Assembly: GCF_004342985.1 (NCBI RefSeq)
Contig: NZ_SMBO01000004.1
Location: 248,001 to 312,000 of the forward strand
DNA length: 64,000 nucleotides
Direction of reading: 5' to 3'
Origin: Novosphingobium sp. PhB57
GTDB taxonomy: Bacteria > Pseudomonadota > Alphaproteobacteria > Sphingomonadales > Sphingomonadaceae
Below are positions 7,639-17,556 of this stretch, one piece after another. Under the pieces are notes generated by a model. It was not told where the DNA came from and did no database searches. It saw nothing but the letters and a program-made list of their open reading frames with translations. Each line of letters starts with the position of its first letter. Position 1 is the stretch's first letter. The position numbers and the translations under genes were made by a program.

Positions 7639-8370
7639 ATGCGACGGGCGGACCGACTTTTCCAGATCATCCAGATCCTCAGGCGGTCGTCGCGGGCGGT
7701 GACGGCGGGAGAGATCGCCGGCGAACTCGAAGTCTCGCAGCGCACCGTCTATCGCGACATCGCCGACCTCGTCGGGCAGCGCGTGCCGATCCGCGGCGAG
7801 ACCGGCTTCGGCTATATCCTCGACGACGCGTTCGACATGCCGCCGCTGATGCTGACGACGGACGAGATCGAGGCTGCCGTGCTGGGCGCGCAATGGGTGA
7901 TGGGCCGCGGCGACCCGGTGCTGGCCCGCGCCGCGCGGGACCTCATCGCCAAGATCACCTGCGTCGCGCCCGAACGCTTGCGCTCGGTCATCGCCACGCC
8001 CTCCATCGGCACGCCGTCCAGCGGGCAGTGGCCGGGCCGGTCCATGGCGCCTGACGGCATCGACCTGGCCCGCACCCGCACCTGGATCCACGAGGGGCGC
8101 AAGATCGTCCTCGACTATCGCGACGAGCAGGGCCGCACGTCCCGGCGCACTATCTGGCCGGTGATCGTGGGCTTCATGGAGAAGGCCCGCATGCTGGCCG
8201 CCTGGTGCGAAATGCGCGAGGACTTCCGCCACTTCCGCGCCGACCGCGTGCTCCAGGCGGAGTTCCTGGACGATCGGCACGGAGTCCGGGCCAGCACCCT
8301 GCGCCAGCGCTGGAAACGGCACATGGCGGAGGCGAGCCGCGCCCGTCAGCGCGCGGCCGCCGAAGCGTGA
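7639..8370 (+). CDS. YafY-type HTH and WYL-domain transcriptional regulator
   Basis: The N-terminal HTH (about residues 1-60: MRRADRLFQIIQILR, EIAGELEVSQRTVYRDIADL) is the DeoR/YafY type. A WYL-family ligand domain follows from about residue 130, including IHEGRKIVLDYRDEQGR, TIWPVIVGFMEKARMLAAWCEMREDF and FRADRV. WYL domains bind small ligands or nucleic acids. The start is fixed by AGGAGG six bases upstream. It faces the GST gene across a perfect inverted repeat, so it most likely regulates the GST and itself in response to an electrophile or other ligand. Confidence 0.9.
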   Translation: MRRADRLFQIIQILRRSSRAVTAGEIAGELEVSQRTVYRDIADLVGQRVPIRGETGFGYILDDAFDMPPLMLTTDEIEAAVLGAQWVMGRGDPVLARAARDLIAKITCVAPERLRSVIATPSIGTPSSGQWPGRSMAPDGIDLARTRTWIHEGRKIVLDYRDEQGRTSRRTIWPVIVGFMEKARMLAAWCEMREDFRHFRADRVLQAEFLDDRHGVRASTLRQRWKRHMAEASRARQRAAAEA

Positions 8371-8394
8371 ACCGGTGACAGGTCCGGTCCGCGC

Positions 8395-8952
8395 CTATTG
8401 CCGGGGCATGGTGCCCGGCCGGAGGTAAGGGAACATGTGCGCGACATAGTCCGCCTTGCCCAGGTCCACGCCTTGGGCGCGAAGGATGGCGTAGGCGGTC
8501 ATGACGTGGAAGTAGAACTGCGGCAGCGCCCAGTCGCGGACATATTGGGCCGCGTCCAGATCGAAGACCATGCCCTGCGGCAGGGCGTGAGCTATGGCGG
8601 CTGCCGGATCGACCTCGGGCATGCCGGCCGCCGCCTGCTCCACGATCGCCACGGTCTCGGCGATCCTGGTGCGCGCCTCGGCAATCGAGCCGGGCTGCTC
8701 TCCCCCTTTGCGTCCTTCGTCGAGCAGTTCCGCGATCGAGGGCGGAAGAGGCTCCCCGCGCAGCCTGAACATGCCTTCCTGCGCCTGGACGCAGGCGAAG
8801 CGGACCTGGGTGGACAGAGGAAACATGTCGGGAGCCAGACGCGCCGCCATCAGCGCATCGGCCTGATCGCCGGCTTCGGCCTTGCCGAGCCATGCCGACA
8901 AGGCGCCGAGCATCTGGAGGTAGGTAGGCACTAGGATATCCGGCAGCGTCAT
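8395..8952 (-). CDS. DUF1993 family protein
   Basis: A 185-aa protein beginning MTLPDILVPTYLQMLGAL. It matches the DUF1993 family, which has a DinB-like helical fold, in the N-terminal pattern, the central PDMFPLSTQVRFACVQ and the C-terminal YFHVMTAYAILRAQGV and FPYLRPGTMPRQ. Function is not established. A longer upstream frame exists, but GGAAAG lies just before the ATG at 8952 and homology-like sequence starts there. It is convergent with the WYL gene and divergent from the esterase at 9091. Confidence 0.85.
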   Translation of the reverse strand: MTLPDILVPTYLQMLGALSAWLGKAEAGDQADALMAARLAPDMFPLSTQVRFACVQAQEGMFRLRGEPLPPSIAELLDEGRKGGEQPGSIAEARTRIAETVAIVEQAAAGMPEVDPAAAIAHALPQGMVFDLDAAQYVRDWALPQFYFHVMTAYAILRAQGVDLGKADYVAHMFPYLRPGTMPRQ

Positions 8953-9090
8953 GATGGTCTTTCCGATCGTTGGGGCCAGGCGGCACGGCTTGCACGGGCG
9001 CTGGCGGCAAGACATAGTGAACGCCATCCGGCCGCCTTTCGACGCGATATCGAACACTTGGTCATGGACGAACAAGCATGCGGCGAGACA

Positions 9091-10122
9091 ATGAACAATA
9101 GCAAAGCGGGCAACGGCGGCACGGATCGCAGCAAGACCGGCGACAAAGGCGCCGTGAAGCTCGGACCCAGGGCGATCCCGATCCCCCGGTCGATCAGCGA
9201 AGAGGCGCAGGCGGCGCTGGCTCGTCTCGTCGGCGAGGACGGCATTCCCCTCCATGCCCACTACGAGATGCCGCAACCGGACGATTTCGCGGGCTGGATG
9301 CGCATGAAGGCCGCAGCGGACGCGCAATACGCCGCCGCCGTGCAAGGTCTCGCCGGCAGCCTGCGCGCCGCCGCAACGACCATGGAACAGGGCGGTGCCA
9401 CGATCCACGTCGCGATGCCGGAGGTTCCGGCCGAAGACGGCAGGGCTTTGATCGACTTCCACGGCGGCGCCCTCGTCGTCGGCGGCGGGGAGGCCTGCCG
9501 CATCGGCGCGTGCCGCCAGGCCGATCAGCATGGCATCGCCTGCTACGGCGTCGATTACCGGATGCCGCCCGAGCATCCCTATCCGGCCGCGCTGGACGAT
9601 TCCCTGGCGGCCTATCGCGTCGTTCTGCAACGCCATGCTCCGGGCAGCATCGCCATCTGCGGCCGCTCGGCCGGAGGCAATCTGGCCGCGGCCATGCTGC
9701 TCAGGGCGCGGGAGGAAGGCCTGCCGATGCCGGCCAGCCTCGTTCTGCTCTCACCGCAAGTGGACCTGACCGAATCCGGGGACAGCTTCGAAACCAACCG
9801 CATGCTCGACGTGGTGCTGCCACGCCCGCTGCCCTCGAACAACCGTCTCTATGCAGGCGGCGCCGATCTCGCCGATCCCTGCCTCTCCCCGCTGTTCGCG
9901 AACCTGCAGGGCTTCCCGCCAACATTCCTGCAATCCGGCACGCGCGACCTTTTTCTATCGAACACCGTCAGGATGCACCGCGCGCTGCGGCAGGCAGGCG
10001 TGGCGGCCGAACTTCACGTCTTCGAGGCGATGCCGCATGGCGGCTTCATGGGCGGCACCCCGGAAGACGCGGAACTGGAAGCGGAAATTCGGCGCTTCAT
10101 TCAAACGCATTGGAACGAATAA
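9091..10122 (+). CDS. HSL-family alpha/beta hydrolase (esterase/acetylhydrolase)
   Basis: Hormone-sensitive-lipase-type esterase, about 343 aa. It has the oxyanion-hole motif HGG near residue 125 (DFHGGALVVGGG), nucleophile Ser193 in GRSAGGN, Asp286 in GTRDLF and His316 in MPHGGF, a complete catalytic triad. DYRMPPEHPYPAALDD is the usual family sequence between them. There is no signal peptide, so it is probably cytosolic and acts on small acyl esters. Two upstream in-frame starts exist (TTG 9058, ATG 9064). The ATG at 9091 has the best, though modest, ribosome-binding site. Confidence 0.88.
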   Translation: MNNSKAGNGGTDRSKTGDKGAVKLGPRAIPIPRSISEEAQAALARLVGEDGIPLHAHYEMPQPDDFAGWMRMKAAADAQYAAAVQGLAGSLRAAATTMEQGGATIHVAMPEVPAEDGRALIDFHGGALVVGGGEACRIGACRQADQHGIACYGVDYRMPPEHPYPAALDDSLAAYRVVLQRHAPGSIAICGRSAGGNLAAAMLLRAREEGLPMPASLVLLSPQVDLTESGDSFETNRMLDVVLPRPLPSNNRLYAGGADLADPCLSPLFANLQGFPPTFLQSGTRDLFLSNTVRMHRALRQAGVAAELHVFEAMPHGGFMGGTPEDAELEAEIRRFIQTHWNE

Positions 10123-10264
10123 GGGGCGCTGCTTGCGCCTGATCCCGTGATGACTTGACTGGAGAGGAAGCAAACGTCGCCCCGCCGATCATTGGCTTCC
10201 GGTCGATTGACACAAAATGCCTGTCCACCAACCCTCGCCGTTCACGTGCGGCGGAGAGAAGACG

Positions 10265-12682
10265 ATGGACAGGCAACAACTGGCGGTGGGCTTTGCCGCG
10301 GCAATTCTCGGCATATCTCTCACCTCGCCTGAAGTCCGCGCCCAGGAAGCGCCTCCCAGTGCCGCCGCTGCCGGATCGGGCGAGATCATCGTCACGGCCC
10401 GCAAGCGCAGCGAACGCCTGCTGGACGTGCCGGTCGCGGTCTCGGCGCTGTCCCAGGAGCAGCTCCAGCGCTATGCCACGGTCACGCTCACCTCGATCAG
10501 CCAGCAGGTGCCGCAGCTCGTCATCGCGGAATCGCAGAACCAGGTCGGCGGCTCGATCAACTTGCGCGGTATCGGTTCCGGCATTTCCAATCCTTCGACC
10601 GAAACGGCAGTCACCCTCAACATAGACGGCATCCCGATCAGCTACGGCAACGCGATCCGCCTTGGCCAGATCGACCTCTCCCGCGTCGAAGTGCTCAAGG
10701 GGCCGCAAGCCCTGTTCTACGGCAAGAACAGCCCCGGCGGCATCATCTCACTGGTATCCCAGGATCCGGGCTCCACTTTCGAGGCGAAGCTGCGCACCGG
10801 CTACGAATTCGCAGCCGACCAGCGCTTCGTGGAAGGGTCCGTCTCGGCGCCGCTGACCGAGACTGTCGGCGCCCGCGTGGTGGGCTACTACTCGAAGGAG
10901 GATGGCTGGTTCCGCAATGTCGCGGTGCCGATCGCCGGCGTCACGCCCGGCCCGGCGGCAGACAGCTATAATGCCGAAGACGTGTTCGTGCGCGGCACGC
11001 TGTCCTTCCATTCGCCGAGCGGCGCCACCAGGGCCACCGCCAAAGTCGCTTATGGCCGCCGCACCCGCGACGGTGTGGGGCCGACCGGCGGGTCGCAGAT
11101 CGTCTTCTGCCCGGGCGGCGTCAGCCGGCTGTCCGGCGCCATCGACTGCAAGCTGAACCGCAAGTTCTACAGCGTGATCCTGCCCGCCCGGATGACGGCG
11201 CTGGACCCGACGCTGGGTGACGGCGTTCCCTTCGTGAAGTCGACCCAGTTCCTCGCCTCCCTGTCGATCGACCAGGACCTTACCGACGAACTCACGCTGT
11301 CGTCGGTAACCGGCTATTACCGGCTCGGGGAAAAGTCGGTCGATCCCTTCACCTTCTCCAATGTTCCCTATTTCGGGGCATCGAACGACATCGTCGCGGA
11401 CGGGGTGAGCCAGGAAATCCGCGTCGCGACCGACTTCGACGGGCCGTTCAACCTGCTCTTCGGCGGTTTCTTCCAGGACGCGCACTTCAAGATCCGGCAG
11501 GCCTTCGCCGTCGACTTCGGCGGGACGACACGGCCTTTCCTCGTCGGCTCCACTTTCTATGACGTGCATACCAGCGCCTATTCGGTCTTCGGACAAGGCC
11601 GCTACAAGCTGGCCGACGACCTCGAACTGGCGGCGGGTGGTCGCTATTCGTGGGAGGACAAGTCCCTCCAGGGCACTTCCTTCGCCAGCCCGATCGACGT
11701 GCTGAACCCGCGGCGGACTTACGAGGACTTCTCGCCGGAAGTCACCCTCACCTGGCGGCCGAGCAACGACCTCACGCTCTATGCCGCCTATCGCGAGGGC
11801 TTCACTTCCGGCGGCTTCAACACGGTGCCCACCACACTGCGCTCGCAGGCGAACCCTTCGCTTCCCCGCGTGGATTTGTCCTATGGCCAGATGACCGCGA
11901 AAGGCGGCGAAGCCGGGATCAAGGGATACCTCGCCGGACGACAAATCCTGTTCGACCTCGTCGGCTACTACTACAAGTATTCCGGCCTCCAGCTTTCGCG
12001 CTACGACAATGCCTCGTTCACGCAGCTGACGCAGAACGCCGGGGGCGCGGAGATCGAGGGCGTGGAGGCCAGCGTGACGGTGCGGCCGGACGCGCTTGCG
12101 GGGCTCTCGCTCAATGCGGCGGCGGCCTACAACCACTCGCGCTACACCGACTTTATCGGCGGATGCTACGCCGGCCAGTCCGTGGCCGCCGGCTGCAATC
12201 TCAACCCCCGCAATCCGAGCCTCGCCGCCTCCACATACGGCACGGCAGCGAACCCCTATCAGGATCAGGACCAGACCGGACAGCGGCTGTTCCGCGCACC
12301 GCTGTTCACACTGACCGCGGGCGCCGCTTACGACCACAGTTTCTCCGAACGCCTGGGCGGCACCCTGGCCGTCGATACCAGCTATTCGAGCAGCTACATC
12401 ACCCAAACGGAAGCCAATCCGCTGAACCGCCAGGGCTCCTACTGGCTGCTCAACGGTGCGGTAACCCTGAACGGCGGAGAGGACAAACCGTGGGAACTGG
12501 CGCTGATCGGCCGCAATCTCACGAACAGGCTCTATGTCGTCGCCGGCTCGGTCGTAGGCGCCACCGCCAGCGGCACGGGCACCGCCGCGACGGTTCAGGG
12601 CGACGTGCTGGGCACGGCCAGCCCCCCGCGCTCGGTCACGTTGCAGCTGACGCTCAAGAGCAGCCTGCTGCAGGGCCGTTGA
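10265..12682 (+). CDS. TonB-dependent receptor
   Basis: About 805 aa. The signal peptide MDRQQLAVGFAAAILGISL ends at VRA before QEAPP. The plug begins with the TonB-box-like EIIVTARKRSERLLDVPVAV, followed by RGIGSGISNPSTETAVTLN and the plug signature RVEVLKGPQALFYGKNSPGG. The barrel ends VTLQLTLKSSLLQGR. This is the sphingomonad class annotated as receptors for organic compounds rather than classical siderophores. No Fur-like site was found upstream. TTGACA occurs at 10207-10212 without a good -10. The ATG at 10265 is preferred over 10217 because GGAGAGAAG precedes it and the signal peptide starts there. Ligand unknown. Confidence 0.92.
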   Translation: MDRQQLAVGFAAAILGISLTSPEVRAQEAPPSAAAAGSGEIIVTARKRSERLLDVPVAVSALSQEQLQRYATVTLTSISQQVPQLVIAESQNQVGGSINLRGIGSGISNPSTETAVTLNIDGIPISYGNAIRLGQIDLSRVEVLKGPQALFYGKNSPGGIISLVSQDPGSTFEAKLRTGYEFAADQRFVEGSVSAPLTETVGARVVGYYSKEDGWFRNVAVPIAGVTPGPAADSYNAEDVFVRGTLSFHSPSGATRATAKVAYGRRTRDGVGPTGGSQIVFCPGGVSRLSGAIDCKLNRKFYSVILPARMTALDPTLGDGVPFVKSTQFLASLSIDQDLTDELTLSSVTGYYRLGEKSVDPFTFSNVPYFGASNDIVADGVSQEIRVATDFDGPFNLLFGGFFQDAHFKIRQAFAVDFGGTTRPFLVGSTFYDVHTSAYSVFGQGRYKLADDLELAAGGRYSWEDKSLQGTSFASPIDVLNPRRTYEDFSPEVTLTWRPSNDLTLYAAYREGFTSGGFNTVPTTLRSQANPSLPRVDLSYGQMTAKGGEAGIKGYLAGRQILFDLVGYYYKYSGLQLSRYDNASFTQLTQNAGGAEIEGVEASVTVRPDALAGLSLNAAAAYNHSRYTDFIGGCYAGQSVAAGCNLNPRNPSLAASTYGTAANPYQDQDQTGQRLFRAPLFTLTAGAAYDHSFSERLGGTLAVDTSYSSSYITQTEANPLNRQGSYWLLNGAVTLNGGEDKPWELALIGRNLTNRLYVVAGSVVGATASGTGTAATVQGDVLGTASPPRSVTLQLTLKSSLLQGR

Positions 12683-12698
12683 CGGCAGGCGCGCCCCT

Positions 12699-14759
12699 TC
12701 AAACGGAGGGCGGTGCAGACCGGCTCGCGGCGTCCTCCTCGGGAAATGCCGTGCTGCGCCGCCCATCCAGCATCGCGATCCGCGACGCGACGCGCTTACC
12801 GTCCAGGATCGCATCGAGCGGCGCGGCCATGCGGCGGCGCCAGTTGGGATGTTCGTCCACGGTGCCCGGAAGGTTCGGCTGTTCCTCCAGGCCGAGGATA
12901 TCTTCCAGCGGCACGATAGCGAGGTCGGACCCCGCCCGCGCAGTCTCGCGGATCGCCGCATCGACGGCGTCGGCCGGTTCGCTCGGCAGAGGCTGAGGCT
13001 TTCCTTCGCCGATCGTGCGCCACAGCGCGGCCCGGTCGGCGGATCGCCGGTCGTCCGCAGCCTCGCCTGCCGCGCCGCGCCCGAGGGCACGGTTCCATTC
13101 GAGATCACGGCCGGACCACCAGCCTGCCACGGTCGCCGTGTCGTGCGTTCCGGTCATCGCCGCACTCGAACGGTCGTAGCGGGACGCGGCCTGGAAGCCT
13201 CCGTCTTCGTCGCGTTCGAACCAGAGCACGCGCATGCCCAGAAATTCCCGGTCGCTCAGCAGATGGTCGAAGCCCGGGGGCCGCGTGCCCAGGTCTTCCG
13301 CCACGATCAAGGCCTGGGCACGGTGCGATTCCAGCGCGACCAGGCGCGTCAGGTCGTGAATGGGATAGTTGAGGTAGGCGCCCTTGCCGGCCGGCTCACC
13401 CTCCGGGATCACCCATAGCCGCGCCAGCCCGAAGGCATGGTCGATCCGCAAGCCGCCCGCATCGCGCAGCCCCGCGCGCAGCGTGGCCAGCCACGGTTCG
13501 AACCCGCTGGCCACCAGCCCGCGCGGCGAGAAGGCGGTCAGCCCCCAGTTCTGCCCATCCGGGCCAAGCGGGTCCGGCGGGGCACCGATGGTCAGCCCGG
13601 AAAGGACGCTCTTCTGCATCGCCCAGGCATCGCTGCCTAGCGGATCGATCCCGACCGCGAGATCCTTGACGATGCCGATCTTCATCCCGGCCTCCAGCGC
13701 GGACTGCTGCACGCACTTCATCGACCGCGCGGCCAGCCACTGCGCGAAGAGGTGGAACCGGATCTCCTCCGCATGGTCCCCGGCGAACCGTTTCGCCTCC
13801 CTGCCGGAGGGATCGTGATAGTCGGAGGGCCAGTTCTTCCAGCCCCGGCCATGCGCCGCAAAATGCAGCGAGAGCGCATCGAACAGCGCATGACCATAGG
13901 CACCCGCTACCTTTGCAGCCCAGGCATCGACTTGTTCCCGCACCTCGCTGCCGCAAGCGGCATGGAGCTTTCGCATCGATTCCAGGCGGCGCGGCAGGGC
14001 TTCGTCCCAGTCGATCAGGGCAGCACCCTCCGGCTCCGCGTAAGGCTCCAGGCCCGCGAGTTCGGGCGCAGCCAGCGCGGCGTTCAGGAACAGGCGGCTC
14101 GATGGGGCATAAGGGCTGAACCCGCTCGACTGACCGGCGAAGATCGCATGTACCGGACTGATCGCGAGCGCATCGGCGCCAAGCCCTGCAAAGCGGACCG
14201 CGGCATCCGCCAGTGCCCCCAGGTCGCCGAATGGCGCGGGGCCATGCTTCCTCAGCGAAGGAATCTGGATGGCCGCCCCCCATGTCCTCAATCCATGAAG
14301 GTCATGGCCGAGCGAGAAGGCACGGTGCGGAGCGACCGCCAAGCGCACCGACTGGCCACCGGCATGGAGCCGATAATAGCCGGGCTCCTCGATCGCCATG
14401 ACCAGCCCATCGTGCGCAGGCAAGGCGCGCGAAATGCCGCTGTCCTCCGAAACGAGATTCACCCGGTGCAAGTGGGCAAGCGCCTTGGGCAACCGGACGG
14501 GCGATCCTTGCTCCGCCGTTATCAGACCGGGAAGCGCCAGAGCCTCTTCCCGCCACCGGGCGAAGCTCTGCCTGATCTCGCCGTCCGACCCGGCTGCATA
14601 GCCCAGCGCACCCAGCACCGAGACGAGCACCTCGTCGGCAACCAGGCACTCGCTTCCCTCGGCGCTTCGCCAGGCGCGCATGACGCCCACTGCTGCGGCA
14701 AGATCGTGGAGCGGGGTGCGCGGCTCGCACTTCGGCGCGGCGCCGACGTCTAGAGACAA
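12699..14759 (-). CDS. malQ: 4-alpha-glucanotransferase (amylomaltase)
   Basis: A 686-aa GH77 enzyme that transfers alpha-1,4-glucan segments in maltodextrin or glycogen metabolism. Recognisable segments are RTWGAAIQIPSL, ALAISPVHAIFAG, SGFSPYAPSSRLFLN and the catalytic regions GGLRIDHAFGL (nucleophile Asp440), LIVAEDLGTRPPG (acid/base Glu488) and GTHDTATVAGWW (third carboxylate near 540). The N-terminal 130 residues form the extra domain typical of long proteobacterial MalQ. It stands alone, with no glycogen or maltose genes around it, and converges on the TBDR at 10265 with only 16 bases between stops. Confidence 0.92.
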   Translation of the reverse strand: MSLDVGAAPKCEPRTPLHDLAAAVGVMRAWRSAEGSECLVADEVLVSVLGALGYAAGSDGEIRQSFARWREEALALPGLITAEQGSPVRLPKALAHLHRVNLVSEDSGISRALPAHDGLVMAIEEPGYYRLHAGGQSVRLAVAPHRAFSLGHDLHGLRTWGAAIQIPSLRKHGPAPFGDLGALADAAVRFAGLGADALAISPVHAIFAGQSSGFSPYAPSSRLFLNAALAAPELAGLEPYAEPEGAALIDWDEALPRRLESMRKLHAACGSEVREQVDAWAAKVAGAYGHALFDALSLHFAAHGRGWKNWPSDYHDPSGREAKRFAGDHAEEIRFHLFAQWLAARSMKCVQQSALEAGMKIGIVKDLAVGIDPLGSDAWAMQKSVLSGLTIGAPPDPLGPDGQNWGLTAFSPRGLVASGFEPWLATLRAGLRDAGGLRIDHAFGLARLWVIPEGEPAGKGAYLNYPIHDLTRLVALESHRAQALIVAEDLGTRPPGFDHLLSDREFLGMRVLWFERDEDGGFQAASRYDRSSAAMTGTHDTATVAGWWSGRDLEWNRALGRGAAGEAADDRRSADRAALWRTIGEGKPQPLPSEPADAVDAAIRETARAGSDLAIVPLEDILGLEEQPNLPGTVDEHPNWRRRMAAPLDAILDGKRVASRIAMLDGRRSTAFPEEDAASRSAPPSV

Positions 14760-15181
14760 GGGGGCACCTTCAAGCGCCGAACCCGTTCCGGTCTCGTACC
14801 TGCACCGAAATTGTTCCCTCGCATCTCGCCTCCTCGCTCAAAGGCAAAGCCGCAAGACCGGCAAGGTTCCGAACCAGGCCCCGGCGCCGAAAGAGGGCGC
14901 GTGGTTCGGGCGCCTTCCCGGTCGCCCGCTTGCCCGGCCGCCCGTTTATCGCGGTAGCTTCCCGGCTTTTACAGGAGGCGCAGCTCTCGCCAGACCCATC
15001 CTGCATGGTTTGGACAGGTCCAACGACTTGCCGATTAAAATGCAAGTTCCGACGCCCCCGGCGCTAACGCCCCGGCCGCGCAGGAACTTTTTGCCCTTTG
15101 CCAACCTTAACCGTCGAAATTTTAACCAGAATCACGCTTTACCGGTTGCGTGCAACGACATCCGGTTAGCTGGAGCCACGT
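14760..15181. other. 422-bp intergenic region without a convincing gene
   Basis: Frames here are GC-rich shadows without ribosome-binding sites. Two copies of TTAACC (15107-15112 and 15122-15127) lie 15 bases apart in an AT-richer stretch just before the 69-aa gene. They resemble CtrA half-sites, but the spacing is wrong for the canonical TTAA-N7-TTAA. Promoters for malQ and the small gene must lie here. Confidence 0.4.
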
Positions 15182-15391
15182 ATGAAGACCTATACCTTGA
15201 AGTTCTCGGACGATGATATCGGCGTGGCTCGGCGTCTCGAATTCAAGGCTTCGGACATGACCGGCGCGCTCGTCATCGCGCACCGCGAGGCTTCGAAGCG
15301 TTCGGCGGAACTTTGGGAAGGTGCCCGGAAGCTCTGTTCCATCCGCCGTCCCGCGAACGACGTGTGGATGCCTGCCAGCCTCAAGGCCTGA
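15182..15391 (+). CDS. Small hypothetical protein, 69 aa
   Basis: MKTYTLKFSDDDIGVARRLEF..., ending VWMPASLKA. A GGAG ribosome-binding site precedes the ATG. The pattern of a short beta strand, a turn and an amphipathic helix (MTGALVIAHREASKRSAELWEG) suggests a compact soluble domain. The family is not recognised with certainty. No signal peptide. The isolated position with its own upstream region suggests a monocistronic, independently regulated gene. Confidence 0.7.
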   Translation: MKTYTLKFSDDDIGVARRLEFKASDMTGALVIAHREASKRSAELWEGARKLCSIRRPANDVWMPASLKA

Positions 15392-15420
15392 CAGGGCGGG
15401 CTGCGGTTGCCCTGAGGGGG

Positions 15421-17220
15421 CTAGACGGTCTCCGCCAGCTTGAGCATCATCGCCCCCGCCTCCGCAGCCGGAACCGCCCGCGAATAGTGGAAACCCTGTC
15501 CCAGCAGGCAGCCGAGCGCCAGCAGCTCGCGGGCCTGGTCGGCATTCTCGATTCCTTCGGCCACCACCTTGATGCCCAGCCGCCTGGCAATGCCGATGAC
15601 GCCCTCGACGATGGCGGCGCTCGGGCCTCTCGAAACCAGGTCTTCCACGAAACTGCGGTCGATCTTGATGATGTCCACCGGCACCGTCATCAGATGGGTA
15701 AGCGAGGCATAGCCCGTGCCGAAATCGTCCAGCGCCAGCCGGATGCCCCGCGAACGCAGCGCCTGCATGGACTTGCGAACGATCCCCGCGTCGTCATCCA
15801 TGCAGACCACTTCGGTCACTTCCACGATCACATGCTTCAGCGGGACATTCTCCCGGTCGAAGCTTTCGGCGAGCACCGCGTAGATCGTGCCGCTGTGAAA
15901 GTCGGCCGACGAGACATTGATGCCGACATGCTGGAATGCGATCCCCAGATCGAGCCAGCCACGGACGTCCCTGGCCACTTGTGAGATCACCTGCCTGGTC
16001 AGCGCCGTCGCCACGCCGGCGTCGGACGTCGCCTCATGGAAGGCGGAGGCCGACACCAGCTGGTCGCCGCTGCGCATGCGGCAAAGCGCTTCCACACCGA
16101 CGATCTCGCCGGTCTCGATCAGGACGATCGGCTGATAGAACGTCTCGATGCGGTGCTCGCGCAAGGCGACGTCGACCTCGCGAACGGCAGCGAGCCTGCG
16201 GGTGATGCGCGATCCGATCTCGTCGGAGTAGGGAACGTGGGCACCGCGGGCGGTATCCTTGGCGTGATAGAGCGCAAAGTCGGCCTTCTGTCGCACGCGC
16301 TCCGGCAGCAGGTCGCCCGGGGCCAGTTCGGCATAGCCGATGGTGGCACGCGGCACGATGGGGTTGTCCACCTGCCCGCCGGCGCGGGCCAGCGCAGCGA
16401 GGTAGCCGGCCATGGTCTCGTCCAGCGCGCGCAGGGCGGCCGGGTCCTGGACGATCACGGCGAACTCGTCCCCGCCGATCCGGAACAGCGGCTCCGGCGC
16501 CGCTGCACGGGAGAGACATTCGGCCACGAGTTGCAGCAGGCTGTCCCCAGCCTGGTGGCCGAAGGCATCATTGGTGACCTTCAGATTGTCGAGATCGATC
16601 ACCGCCAGCGCCCAGGCGCCCGGGATCTCGCAGCTCAGGCCGGAAAGCGCGGCATTGAAAGCCGCCCGGTTCGGCAAGTCCGTCAGGGCATCGGTATGGG
16701 CGCGGCGGTTATGGTCTTCCACCCGCCGTTCCCGGTCGAGCGCGATGGCGCACAAGTGGACGCATTGATCGACGATCTCCCGCTCGCCCTGGGTCGGCCC
16801 GCGTTTCTCTCCGAAGTAGAAGGCGAAAGTGGCTATCGGCTCGCGGTTCGCCCCCAGGATCGGGCTCGACCAGCAGGCGCGTATTCCCAGCGGCAGGATG
16901 AGATCGCGAAAGCCCTCCCAATGCGGATCTTCCGCAATGTCCTGGGAAAGCACCTCGGTCCCGAAATAGAGCGCGGCCCCGCAGGCCCCGATGGTCGGTC
17001 CGATTTCAACGCCGCTGACCAGATCGCAAAAGGCAGGAGGAAGCCCCGGACCCGCCAGCGGACGGAGGCATCCATCGGCATCAGCAGTCACAACGGAGCA
17101 GATTACATCCGGCGCCAGGCGATTAACTTCACGGCAAAGACGATACACCGTCTCGGATAGCGGCTGCCCCTTGGCAATCATCTCCAAAATAGTGCTTTGA
17201 AAGTCAATCACATGAGACAT
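15421..17220 (-). CDS. GAF-GGDEF-EAL cyclic-di-GMP protein
   Basis: A 599-aa cytosolic protein. A GAF-type sensor (about residues 20-170, containing GPTIGACGAALYFGTEVLSQDI) is followed by a diguanylate cyclase domain with intact GGDEF at 249-253, and an EAL phosphodiesterase domain with EAL at 377-379 plus the downstream DDFGTGYASL and IKIDRSFVEDL motifs. Both catalytic signatures look intact, so it could make, degrade or sense c-di-GMP. The GAF domain would set the balance. The ATG at 17220 is favoured over a GTG at 17244. No strong ribosome-binding site is visible for either. There are no membrane segments. Confidence 0.92.
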   Translation of the reverse strand: MSHVIDFQSTILEMIAKGQPLSETVYRLCREVNRLAPDVICSVVTADADGCLRPLAGPGLPPAFCDLVSGVEIGPTIGACGAALYFGTEVLSQDIAEDPHWEGFRDLILPLGIRACWSSPILGANREPIATFAFYFGEKRGPTQGEREIVDQCVHLCAIALDRERRVEDHNRRAHTDALTDLPNRAAFNAALSGLSCEIPGAWALAVIDLDNLKVTNDAFGHQAGDSLLQLVAECLSRAAAPEPLFRIGGDEFAVIVQDPAALRALDETMAGYLAALARAGGQVDNPIVPRATIGYAELAPGDLLPERVRQKADFALYHAKDTARGAHVPYSDEIGSRITRRLAAVREVDVALREHRIETFYQPIVLIETGEIVGVEALCRMRSGDQLVSASAFHEATSDAGVATALTRQVISQVARDVRGWLDLGIAFQHVGINVSSADFHSGTIYAVLAESFDRENVPLKHVIVEVTEVVCMDDDAGIVRKSMQALRSRGIRLALDDFGTGYASLTHLMTVPVDIIKIDRSFVEDLVSRGPSAAIVEGVIGIARRLGIKVVAEGIENADQARELLALGCLLGQGFHYSRAVPAAEAGAMMLKLAETV

Positions 17221-17556
17221 CCGCTGTTTTGCACGCAAGGCCACTGTATCTATGGAAACTTAATTTCCCCGTGATCGGGCATGAAGGGAAACAGCCGATC
17301 CGGTTGCTTTCCCGCTTCTGCCGCCCGCTCGGGGACGTTCTCCACCCCATAGGAAGGGCTCCGCGCAGTCGAAGTTCCGCTGGCCGTGACAAAGTCCATG
17401 AACATCGCGGGCCACTATCCAAGTAACGTGCCACTGCGCGCGCCCGGCATCATGGCAGGATCAAGACCTTGACGAGAGGGCCAAAGCGCTACTTTAAGGG
17501 CCTCATGAAATTGCGCGGCGCCGTTCCTCGCGGTTTCGCTTTAGGGGGATTAATCC
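17221..17556. other. 336-bp intergenic region with a candidate promoter
   Basis: No credible gene. TTGACG at 17469-17474 followed after 17 bases by CTTTAA (17492-17497) is a reasonable sigma70 promoter for the downstream periplasmic protein. The left part should hold the promoter of the divergent GAF-GGDEF-EAL gene. No distinct element was recognised there. Confidence 0.4.

Noticed and set aside
8953..9636. Long N-terminal extension of the DUF1993 frame
   Set aside because: The extension is antisense to the esterase gene, and a ribosome-binding site and family sequence begin at 8952.
15107..15127. TTAACC pair as a CtrA box
   Set aside because: Spacing between TTAA cores is 11, not 7. Reported only as an unexplained repeat.
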